Part shown: positions 1-5,682 of the stretch, piece after piece | How the letters are laid out: every line of letters begins with the position of its first letter | Position numbering within the stretch: position 1 is the stretch's first letter | Origin: Gemmatimonadota bacterium | Lineage (GTDB): Bacteria; Gemmatimonadota; Gemmatimonadetes; Longimicrobiales; Gaopeijiaceae | Length of the DNA stretch: 6,718 nucleotides | NCBI GenBank assembly: GCA_003695865.1 | Contig: RFGQ01000143.1 | Coordinates: 1 to 6,718 of the forward strand | Direction of reading: 5' to 3' | Translations under genes and position numbers: made by a program | Notes under the pieces: generated by a model | Told to the model about the DNA's origin: nothing | Database searches by the model: none | What the model saw: only the letters and a program-made list of their open reading frames with translations

Positions 1-494
1 CCCGAGCCCATGGCGAACACGCGCTCCGCCCGACGTAGCTGGTGCGCGAGCGGCTGGCGTCCCTTCCGGTTGCGAAGCACCAGGGTGAGCACGTGCGGCA
101 CGACCGCCGCGACCACACCGATCGTCGCCACGATGTGGACCACGTCCCACGCGTAGGAAATGCGCCGGCCGAACGCCGCCTGCGCCGTGAGCACCACGCC
201 CGAAACCGCCGCTACGACCGTCGCCCCCATCGAGAAGTAGCCCGTGAGCTTGACGTGCGTGAGCCGCGCCTGGCGGTACGTGCGCCAGTGCCGGAGCTGG
301 TAGAGCCCGTACGGTACCAGGAAGACCAGGCCCACCGCGCCGTGCACGAGCACGCCCACCTGGTTCCACACCGCGAAGGGCCCCAGCCAGGCCAGCAGCC
401 CCGTGAGGGTCTCGAACACCAGCAGTCCGCAGACGAACATCGCGGACGCGCGCCGCCACTCGGCGACGCGATCGCTCATACGTGGAGCGGCCAT
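1..494 (-). CDS. Membrane cytochrome b-like protein, N-terminal part (gene cut by left edge)
   Basis: This leftward gene starts at ATG 494-492 and stays open to the window edge, so only 164 residues of its N-terminus are visible. I translated it by hand from the minus strand. It has about four hydrophobic segments, near residues 18-38, 46-66, 83-104 and 116-140. Histidines lie at 51 and 69 around helix 2, at 80 before helix 3, and at 120 and 134 in helix 4. The helix-4 pair is 14 residues apart, a spacing known from bis-heme cytochrome b helices, and the H...RHW pattern of helix 2 resembles small b-type cytochrome domains. A heme-binding, membrane electron-transfer role is therefore inferred. 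After helix 4 comes a basic stretch (RNRKGR), suggesting a cytoplasmic loop before the part that is missing. The start is supported by AAGGAG five bases upstream; Met6 has no such site. It could instead be a non-heme membrane protein. No family was recognised with certainty. Confidence 0.72.
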   Translation of the reverse strand, partial: MAAPRMSDRVAEWRRASAMFVCGLLVFETLTGLLAWLGPFAVWNQVGVLVHGAVGLVFLVPYGLYQLRHWRTYRQARLTHVKLTGYFSMGATVVAAVSGVVLTAQAAFGRRISYAWDVVHIVATIGVVAAVVPHVLTLVLRNRKGRQPLAHQLRRAERVFAMGS

Positions 495-499
495 AGACA

Positions 500-505
500 C
501 TCCTT
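500..505 (-). promoter_or_regulatory. Ribosome binding site of the cytochrome b-like gene
   Basis: On the minus strand this reads AAGGAG, five bases before the ATG at 494. It is the strongest Shine-Dalgarno match in the divergent region and fixes Met1 rather than Met6 (ATG at 479) as the start. Confidence 0.7.
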
Positions 506-600
506 CGGGGATCGTGGGGGGCGTCGTCCCTTCGGGCGATCCCGCTCCGTGCTTCATCGATACCGTGAAGCTCCCCACGCCTCCAGGGGGAGAAGCCCGA

Positions 601-629
601 CACGTGCGTAGGGAAATCCCCTACACGTG
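601..629. promoter_or_regulatory. Nested inverted repeat, probable regulator-binding site
   Basis: A core palindrome spans 608-624: GTAGGG (608-613), five bases, then CCCTAC (619-624), centred on 616. It is flanked on both sides by CACGTG hexamers (601-606 and 624-629), each itself a palindrome, so the symmetry extends to 29 bases with a two-base offset. Dyads of the GTA-N-rich/TTCCC-TAC style are bound by NarL/FixJ-class response regulators with a LuxR-type helix-turn-helix; assigning this site to that class is inference. It lies about 115 bases upstream of the leftward start and about 180 bases before the acnA start, so it could serve either gene or both. A transcribed hairpin is the main alternative. 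Confidence 0.5.
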
Positions 630-686
630 AGCGGGTCTCCGCACCACGCCCGCGAGCCTCCGTCCCGCGCCCCCTCTCCCCCGGGC

Positions 687-716
687 CTGTAACCGCCCGG
701 CTGCCTTCGGTATTCT
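687..716 (+). promoter_or_regulatory. Possible acnA promoter
   Basis: TATTCT at 711-716 matches the housekeeping -10 consensus at four of six positions and is the most AT-rich hexamer before acnA. CTGTAA at 687-692 is a weak -35 match (three of six) with an 18-base spacer. Transcription would begin near 723, giving a leader of about 80 bases to the preferred start at 803. In a GC-rich genome such matches are suggestive only. Confidence 0.3.
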
Positions 717-802
717 AGAGCGGTCGTCCGGTCCTGCCCGCCGTGGCGGCACCTGCCGACCCATCGCAGCGACGAACACCTACGCTCGGGAGCGACGTAC
801 CC

Positions 803-3520
803 GTGGCCGACACCATCCGCGATCCGTTCGGGGCGCGGGCGAGCATCGACCTCGCCGAGGGCCCCACGACCTTCTACCGCCTTCCCGCGCTCGAAGAGGC
901 GGGGCTCGTCTCTCTCGACCGGCTGCCGTTCTCCATCCGCGTGCTGCTCGAAAACGCCGTCCGTCACGCCGGAGGCGGCTACGTGAGCGAGGACCACGTG
1001 CGTGCCGTCGCCGCCTGGAGCCCCACGAACGCCGGTGCCGACGTGCCGTTCATGCCGACCCGGGTGGTGCTGCAGGACTTCACGGGCGTACCCGCGGTCG
1101 TGGACCTGGCCGCCATGCGCGACGGGCTGCGCGGCCTGGGCGGCGATCCCGCCCGCATCAACCCGGTGGTGCCCGCCGACCTGGTCATCGACCACTCCGT
1201 GCAGGTCGACTTCTTCGGTTCGCCCGAGGCCTACCGGCTGAACGTCGAGAAGGAATACGAGCGCAACCGCGAGCGCTACCAGCTCCTGCGCTGGGCACAG
1301 CACGCGTTCGAAAACTTCCGGGTCGTGCCACCGGGCACGGGCATCGTGCACCAGGTCAACCTCGAGTACCTGGCCTCGGTCGTGCACCGGCGCGAGGAGG
1401 ACGGCGTATGGGTCGCCTACCCCGATACGCTGGTGGGGACCGACTCACACACCACGATGATCAACGGGCTCGGCGTGGTCGGCTGGGGCGTGGGCGGCAT
1501 CGAGGCCGAGGCCGTGCTCACGGGCCAGCCCTACTACATGCTGCTGCCCGAGGTGGTGGGCGTGAAGCTCACCGGTGAGCTGCCCGAGGGCGCCACGGCC
1601 ACCGACCTGGTGCTGCGCGTGACCGAGTTGCTGCGCGCCCACGGCGTGGTGGGACGGTTCGTGGAGTACTTCGGGCAGGGGCTGTCGCGCCTCTCGCTCC
1701 CCGACCGCGCCACGCTGGCCAACATGTCGCCGGAGTACGGCGCGACGATCGGCTTCTTCCCGGTCGACGCCCAGACGCTCGCCTATCTGCGCGGCACGGG
1801 CCGCGACGAGGCGCTCGTGGAACGCGTCGAGCGGATCTCGCGCGAGCAGGGGCTGTTCCGCACCGACGACACCCCCGACCCGGAATACACCAGCGTCGTC
1901 GAGCTCGACCTCTCGACGGTGGAACCGAGCGTCGCCGGCCCCAAGCGTCCCCAGGACCGCATCGTGCTCGAGCAGCTTCCCGAAGCGTTCCGCCGTGACC
2001 TGCCCTCGCTCGTGCCCGCCGGGGCATCGGTCAACGGCGCGGGGCCGCGCACGGTCGAGGTGGACCTCGACGGGCAGCGCGTCGAGATCGGCGACGGGAG
2101 CGTCGTCATCGCGGCCATCACGTCGTGCACGAACACGTCGAACCCGTCGGTCATGGTCGGGGCCGGACTCGTGGCCAAGAAGGCCGTCGAGCGCGGCCTC
2201 GACGTGAAGCCCTGGGTGAAGACGAGCATGGCGCCGGGCTCGCAGGTGGTGACCGACTACCTCGAGACGTCGGGCCTCATGCCGTATTTGGACCGGCTGC
2301 GCTTCGACGTGGTGGGCTACGGCTGCACCACCTGCATCGGAAACTCCGGCCCCCTGCCCGAGCCGATCGGCGAGGCGGTCAAGCGTGAAGGGCTGGTGGT
2401 GGCTTCGGTGCTGTCGGGGAACCGCAACTTCGAGGCGCGCATCCACCCCAACGTGCGCGCCAACTACCTCGCGTCGCCCATGCTCGTGGTGGCCTACGCG
2501 CTGGCCGGCCGCGTCGACATCGACTTCCGCACGGAGCCCCTCGGGCACGACGCCGACGGACAGCCGGTGTTTCTGCGCGACATCTGGCCCTCGAGCGACG
2601 AGATCCGCCGCACGGTCGAGTCTGCGCTCAGTCCCGAGATGTACCGGAAGCGGTACGCCGAAGTGTTTCGCGGAGACGACCTCTGGCAGGCGCTGCCGCT
2701 GCCCGAGGACGACGACAACCTCTACGACTGGGACCCCTCGTCGACCTACATCCAGAACCCGCCCTTCTTCCGCGACATGGGCCTGGACGCCCCGCCGCTC
2801 TCCGACATCGTGGGCGCGCGGGTCCTGGGCGTGTTCGGCGACACGACGACCACCGATCACATCTCACCCGCCGGTGCGATTCCCAAGGATCAACCCGCGG
2901 GACGTTACCTACTCGAACACGGCGTGAAGCCCTGGGAGTTCAACACCTTCGGCTCCCGGCGCGGCAACCACGAAGTGATGATGCGCGGAACGTTCGCCAA
3001 CGTGCGCATCCGCAACCTGCTGCTCGACGGCCGCGAGGGAGGGTACACGATCTACTTCCCGACCGGTGAGGAGATGTTCATCTACGACGCGGCCATGCGC
3101 TACCAGGAAGACGGCACGCCGCTCATTGTGCTCGCCGGGCGCGAGTACGGGACGGGAAGCTCGAGGGACTGGGCGGCCAAGGGCACGGCCCTGCTCGGCG
3201 TGAAGGCCGTCCTCGCCGAGAGCTACGAGCGCATCCACCGCAGCAACCTGGTCGGCATGGGCGTGCTGCCGCTTCAGTTCCGTGAGGGTGAGTCCCGCGC
3301 GTCGCTGGGCCTGAGCGGCCGCGAGACCTTCGACGTGCTCGGCGTGGCCGACGGCCTCGAACCCGGCGGCGAGGTCACGGTGGTCGCCCGTGGAGAGGAT
3401 GGAGACGAGACGCGTTTTCAGGCGCTGGTGCGGCTCGATTCCGACGTCGACGTCGACTACTACCGCAACGGCGGCATCCTGCACACGGTGCTGCGGCGGA
3501 TCGCCCGCGGAGAGATGTAG
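803..3520 (+). CDS. acnA: Aconitate hydratase, AcnA type
   Basis: This cytoplasmic TCA-cycle enzyme interconverts citrate and isocitrate via cis-aconitate, using a [4Fe-4S] cluster. From the GTG at 803 it is 905 residues, typical for bacterial AcnA. The N-terminal run LPALEEAGL...LPFSIRVLLEN is an AcnA hallmark, and DSHTTMINGLGV follows from Asp214. Cluster ligands are Cys442 in SCTNTS and Cys508 and Cys511 in GCTTCIG, matching the spacing of E. coli AcnA. The C-terminal swivel domain has GDTTTTDHISPAGAI near 679 and GREYGTGSSRDWAAKG from 779, with the substrate-binding SSRD arginine intact. An in-frame GTG at 743 would add 20 Pro/Arg/Thr-rich residues but lacks a ribosome site; 803 has GGAG about ten bases upstream and gives a family-like N-terminus. 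It ends with TAG and is convergent with the STAS-like gene. It appears intact. A 2-methyl-cis-aconitate hydratase of the same superfamily is the alternative, but no prp genes are present. Confidence 0.97.
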   Translation: MADTIRDPFGARASIDLAEGPTTFYRLPALEEAGLVSLDRLPFSIRVLLENAVRHAGGGYVSEDHVRAVAAWSPTNAGADVPFMPTRVVLQDFTGVPAVVDLAAMRDGLRGLGGDPARINPVVPADLVIDHSVQVDFFGSPEAYRLNVEKEYERNRERYQLLRWAQHAFENFRVVPPGTGIVHQVNLEYLASVVHRREEDGVWVAYPDTLVGTDSHTTMINGLGVVGWGVGGIEAEAVLTGQPYYMLLPEVVGVKLTGELPEGATATDLVLRVTELLRAHGVVGRFVEYFGQGLSRLSLPDRATLANMSPEYGATIGFFPVDAQTLAYLRGTGRDEALVERVERISREQGLFRTDDTPDPEYTSVVELDLSTVEPSVAGPKRPQDRIVLEQLPEAFRRDLPSLVPAGASVNGAGPRTVEVDLDGQRVEIGDGSVVIAAITSCTNTSNPSVMVGAGLVAKKAVERGLDVKPWVKTSMAPGSQVVTDYLETSGLMPYLDRLRFDVVGYGCTTCIGNSGPLPEPIGEAVKREGLVVASVLSGNRNFEARIHPNVRANYLASPMLVVAYALAGRVDIDFRTEPLGHDADGQPVFLRDIWPSSDEIRRTVESALSPEMYRKRYAEVFRGDDLWQALPLPEDDDNLYDWDPSSTYIQNPPFFRDMGLDAPPLSDIVGARVLGVFGDTTTTDHISPAGAIPKDQPAGRYLLEHGVKPWEFNTFGSRRGNHEVMMRGTFANVRIRNLLLDGREGGYTIYFPTGEEMFIYDAAMRYQEDGTPLIVLAGREYGTGSSRDWAAKGTALLGVKAVLAESYERIHRSNLVGMGVLPLQFREGESRASLGLSGRETFDVLGVADGLEPGGEVTVVARGEDGDETRFQALVRLDSDVDVDYYRNGGILHTVLRRIARGEM

Positions 3521-3521
3521 T

Positions 3522-3534
3522 GGCCCTGCGGGCC
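3522..3534. terminator. Short GC hairpin between convergent genes
   Basis: GGCCC-TGC-GGGCC forms a perfect five-base-pair stem with a three-base loop directly after the acnA stop, inside the 31-base gap to the convergent STAS-like gene. No T-run follows on either strand, so it is a weak intrinsic terminator at best. Its position between converging stops is the main support. Confidence 0.3.
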
Positions 3535-3551
3535 GTCACCGGGGTGCGGCG

Positions 3552-3956
3552 TCATCCGCCGCCCGTGGCGGCCCGCTCCCCCAACTCGTCGAGCCAGGCC
3601 ACGGCCTCGGCTTCGTCCCGGAAGACCCGGAACTCCACCCTGGCCGCCTCGCTCAGGCCCGCGAACATGCGTGAGAGGCCGTAGTAGACGTCCGACCCCA
3701 CGAGGAGCGCCGAACGCCCCGCAGTGAGCCGCGGTTCGATGCGGGCGGCGTACTGGGCGGCGATCGCCCTGACCTGCCGCCCATCGAGCGGGTCCAGCGC
3801 CGGGCGCACGTCCCACAGCCGCCCATAGGTGGGGTCGAACTCGGGGTTCTCCAGGGCGGCCTCGAACACCTCGATGAAGTCGGCCACGGTGAGGGTCGTG
3901 GACGCCGTGAACGTCACCCGGCGGGCGGCGTGATCGACGCGGTAGGTGAAGCTCAT
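3552..3956 (-). CDS. SpoIIAA/STAS-like small protein
   Basis: This is a soluble protein of 134 residues with no signal peptide or membrane helix. It shows the alternating strand and helix layout of SpoIIAA-like (STAS/SEC14-type) proteins: strands at about 3-8 and 13-18, a helix at 23-36, then ENPEFDP and a WDVR strand at 48-51. A second helix is rich in Ala/Arg, followed by the strand SALLVGSD, the helix VYYGLSRMFAGL, the strand FRVFRD and a terminal helix AEAVAWLDEL. Family members are often annotated as hypothetical, and their ligand or partner is generally unknown. No canonical phosphorylatable serine of anti-sigma antagonists can be pinned down. The reading frame opens at ATG 4052, but the extra 32 residues look non-coding (Pro/Arg/Trp/Cys-rich), and MSFTYRV at 3956 is the family-like start. 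The ribosome site is poor. It lies downstream of the nfeD-floA cluster on the same strand and may be co-transcribed or independent. Confidence 0.8.
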   Translation of the reverse strand: MSFTYRVDHAARRVTFTASTTLTVADFIEVFEAALENPEFDPTYGRLWDVRPALDPLDGRQVRAIAAQYAARIEPRLTAGRSALLVGSDVYYGLSRMFAGLSEAARVEFRVFRDEAEAVAWLDELGERAATGGG

Positions 3957-4082
3957 GGCTCGGGTCCGGCCCGGGTGGCACTGCGGCGGGCGCCACTCCC
4001 ACAATGAGGCCGTCGGGCCGAGGGCGCCAGACGGCCGGCAAGCTCCTGGCACGGGGGGCCACGGCCGAGGCCCCGCCCGAGC
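3957..4082 (-). other. Gap between the FloA-linked gene and the STAS-like gene, with two inverted repeats
   Basis: This 126-base spacer holds two GC-rich inverted repeats. One is GGCCGTC at 4008-4014 paired with GACGGCC at 4030-4036 (seven base pairs, 15-base loop). The other is GGGGCC at 4055-4060 paired with GGCCCC at 4069-4074. No clear promoter or ribosome site for the STAS-like gene is visible. Confidence 0.4.
4055..4074 (-). terminator. Possible terminator hairpin of the nfeD-floA cluster
   Basis: A perfect six-base-pair GC stem with an eight-base loop begins nine bases after the stop codon of the last cluster gene. No T-run follows on the minus strand, so it would be an imperfect intrinsic terminator. 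If active, it would separate the STAS-like gene from the cluster. Confidence 0.3.
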
Positions 4083-4676
4083 TCAGGGGTCCGGCTGATC
4101 CGCCCGCGGCGGTCCCAGTACTTCGGCCAGCACCACGGCCCGCCGGAGCTCGTCCCGCCCGGAGCTTCGCAGGGCGCGCACAAGCGCCCCCGGCCCGCCG
4201 CGGCGCGGCGGCTGCGCCGCCCGCCGGCGAGTGACGCGGGGCGCCTCTTCCCCCGGCACACCGACCCGGTAGGCGTCGAGCTCGACCACCTCCCCGGCCT
4301 GCGCCGCCTCCTCGGCACCGTCTTCCTCGTCGTAGTACCACCGTGCGGCCTCGGCGGGTGAGGGCGAGGGCGAGGGCTCGACGCGCGCGGGAGGCCCCGA
4401 ACGCTCCGCCGAGGCCCCCGGCCCCGCACGCCCGCGGGCCAGCGCCTCGATCTCGTCCCAGACGTCGGCCGGGATCATCCCCTCCGACGTGAGGAGATCG
4501 TCCGCGGCTTCGTCCTCCTGTGGCCCCGGAAGCCGCGCACGTCCGGGGGTGGTGTCGGGGCCGCCGCCGCCCGGAGGCCGTCCGCGGCGCCCGCCGCCCT
4601 TGCGGCGCTGCTGGTTCTCGAGGATCGCGAAGATCACGAACATCGCGACCGCGATCAGCTGGATCAGACCGTCCAC
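4083..4676 (-). CDS. Single-helix membrane protein of unknown function, FloA-linked
   Basis: I do not recognise a named family. The product has 197 residues. A hydrophobic helix at 3-19 is followed by a basic Arg/Gly-rich stretch (22-36), which predicts an N-terminal anchor with the remainder in the cytoplasm. Residues 54-80 are acidic and contain a likely helix (IPADVWDEIEALARG). Residues 83-160 are Pro/Ala/Glu-rich and probably disordered, with an SPSPSP run at 102-107. The C-terminus (about 165-191) looks like a compact helix ending LRRAVVLAEVLGPPR, the part most likely to be conserved and to bind a partner. It starts at GTG 4676, seven bases after the floA stop, and the ribosome site GAGG overlaps that stop, so translation coupling is likely. 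Position suggests an accessory role at FloA microdomains, which is inference. The real-gene call rests on tight spacing, the coherent N-terminal helix and the matching strand. Confidence 0.8.
   Translation of the reverse strand: MDGLIQLIAVAMFVIFAILENQQRRKGGGRRGRPPGGGGPDTTPGRARLPGPQEDEAADDLLTSEGMIPADVWDEIEALARGRAGPGASAERSGPPARVEPSPSPSPAEAARWYYDEEDGAEEAAQAGEVVELDAYRVGVPGEEAPRVTRRRAAQPPRRGGPGALVRALRSSGRDELRRAVVLAEVLGPPRADQPDP
4360..4377. repeat. Hexanucleotide tandem repeat in the FloA-linked gene
   Basis: Three exact GAGGGC units encode the Ser-Pro run SPSPSP (residues 102-107) in the disordered middle of the minus-strand protein. As with the NfeD tail repeat, unit number can change without shifting the frame. 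Confidence 0.6.
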
Positions 4677-4683
4677 GGGCGCC

Positions 4684-5682
4684 TCACGAGTCGGTCAGAT
4701 CGCCGTCGACCGTGTCCTCGCCGCCGGCGATGGCCTTCCGCATGGCGGTGTCGGCCTGCACGTTGCGGTAGCGAACGTAGTCCATCACGCCCAGGTTGCC
4801 GTTGCGGAACGCCTCGGCGAGGGCCAGAGGCACCTCCGCCTCGGCCTTCACGACCGCCGCCCGCATCTCCTGCACCCGGGCCTTCATCTCCTGCTCCAGG
4901 GCCACCGCCATGGCGCGCCGCTCCTCGGCGCGGGCCTGGGCGACTTTCTTGTCCGCCTCGGCCTGGTCGGTCTGCAGGTTCGCGCCGATGTTCTTGCCCA
5001 CGTCGACGTCGGCGATGTCGATGGAGAGGATCTCGAACGCCGTGCCCGAGTCGAGCCCCTTCTGCAGCACGGTCTTCGAGATGAAGTCGGGGTTCTCGAG
5101 CACCGCCTTGTGGGTGTCGGCCGAACCGATCGACGACACGATACCCTCGCCGACCCGCGCGAGGATCGTCTCCTCGCCCGCACCGCCCACCAGGCGGTTG
5201 ATGTTGGCGCGCACGGTGACGCGCGCCTGCGCGATGAGCTGAATGCCGTCCTTGGCCATCGCCGCCACCTTGGGCGTGTTGATGACCTTGGGGTTCACCG
5301 ACACCTGCACGGCCTCGAAGACGTCGCGCCCCGCCAGGTCGATCGCGGCGGCCTGCTTGAACGTGAGGTCGATGTTGGCCTTGTCGGCCGAGATCAGCGC
5401 GCCCACCACGCGGTCGACCCGGCCTCCGGCCAGGTAGTGCGCCTCGAGCTGGTTGATGTCGAGCGCCAGACCGGCCTTGGTCGCCGTGATGAGCGGACGC
5501 ACGACGGCGGGAGGACTCACCTTGCGGAGCCGCATGCCGATCAGCGTGCCGATGCCGACGCGCACACCGGCGGAGAGCGCCTCGATCCACAGGCGAACGG
5601 GCACGGCCCACAGCAGGACCATGATGAAGACGAGGGCGGCGAGCAGCAGGAGCGCGCTCCCCGCGGCGAACTGTTCACTCAT
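4684..5682 (-). CDS. floA: Flotillin-like protein FloA
   Basis: FloA is an SPFH-family membrane scaffold that forms functional microdomains (lipid-raft-like patches) on the cytoplasmic face and influences membrane fluidity and the assembly of membrane complexes. The protein has 332 residues, almost the same as the B. subtilis protein. Residues 9-28 form a hydrophobic membrane segment and 37-50 a second short membrane-associated stretch. The SPFH/band-7 domain follows to about 235 (LITATKAGL, VNPKVINTP, LVGGAGEETILARVGEGIV). An Ala/Glu/Lys/Arg-rich coiled coil runs from about 238 to 292. The C-terminus carries the FloA signature AFRNGNLGVMDY...QADTAMR. The ATG overlaps the nfeD stop by four bases (ATGA), a classic sign of coupled translation. 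It appears complete with no missing segment. FloT-type flotillins are longer, so FloA is the better assignment. Confidence 0.96.
   Translation of the reverse strand: MSEQFAAGSALLLLAALVFIMVLLWAVPVRLWIEALSAGVRVGIGTLIGMRLRKVSPPAVVRPLITATKAGLALDINQLEAHYLAGGRVDRVVGALISADKANIDLTFKQAAAIDLAGRDVFEAVQVSVNPKVINTPKVAAMAKDGIQLIAQARVTVRANINRLVGGAGEETILARVGEGIVSSIGSADTHKAVLENPDFISKTVLQKGLDSGTAFEILSIDIADVDVGKNIGANLQTDQAEADKKVAQARAEERRAMAVALEQEMKARVQEMRAAVVKAEAEVPLALAEAFRNGNLGVMDYVRYRNVQADTAMRKAIAGGEDTVDGDLTDS

Larger units (their letters stand above)
495..802. other. Divergent intergenic control region
   Basis: About 300 bases separate the leftward cytochrome-like gene from the rightward aconitase start at 803. 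No convincing gene is seen here: the open frames that cross it are antisense extensions of the neighbouring genes. It holds the inverted repeat at 601-629, a possible acnA promoter ending near 716, and a possible leftward -10 (TATCGA on the minus strand at 562-557). A short stem CTTCA/TGAAG occurs around 552-569. The AT-richer spots at 614-617 and 711-716 stand out from a very GC-rich background, as expected for control sites. Confidence 0.6.

Noticed and set aside
42..611. A 189-codon plus-strand frame
   Set aside because: It is antisense to the membrane protein gene at 1-494. The minus-strand reading gives clear hydrophobic helices and a good ribosome site, whereas this one gives Arg/His-rich disorder.
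554..1387. A 277-codon minus-strand frame covering the acnA start and the divergent region
   Set aside because: It overlaps the confident AcnA N-terminus, shows no recognisable domain, and would occupy the control region holding the inverted repeat.
1445..2860. A 471-codon open frame on the minus strand
   Set aside because: It lies entirely within acnA on the opposite strand and has the His/Arg/Val-rich composition of an antisense artefact; no domain is recognisable.
4008..4036. Seven-base-pair inverted repeat in the gap before the STAS-like gene, considered as a riboswitch or small RNA
   Set aside because: The loop and surroundings show no known aptamer pattern and no clear promoter; in GC-rich DNA such a stem can arise by chance, so it is noted only within the gap entry.
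3957..4052. N-terminal extension of the STAS-like protein to ATG 4052
   Set aside because: The added 32 residues are Pro/Trp/Cys/Arg-rich and unlike the family, while Met at 3956 begins a typical first strand.
3460..4341. A 293-codon minus-strand frame across acnA's end and two genes
   Set aside because: It overlaps three better-supported genes in another frame and has the Arg/Gly/Ala-rich composition of a shadow frame.
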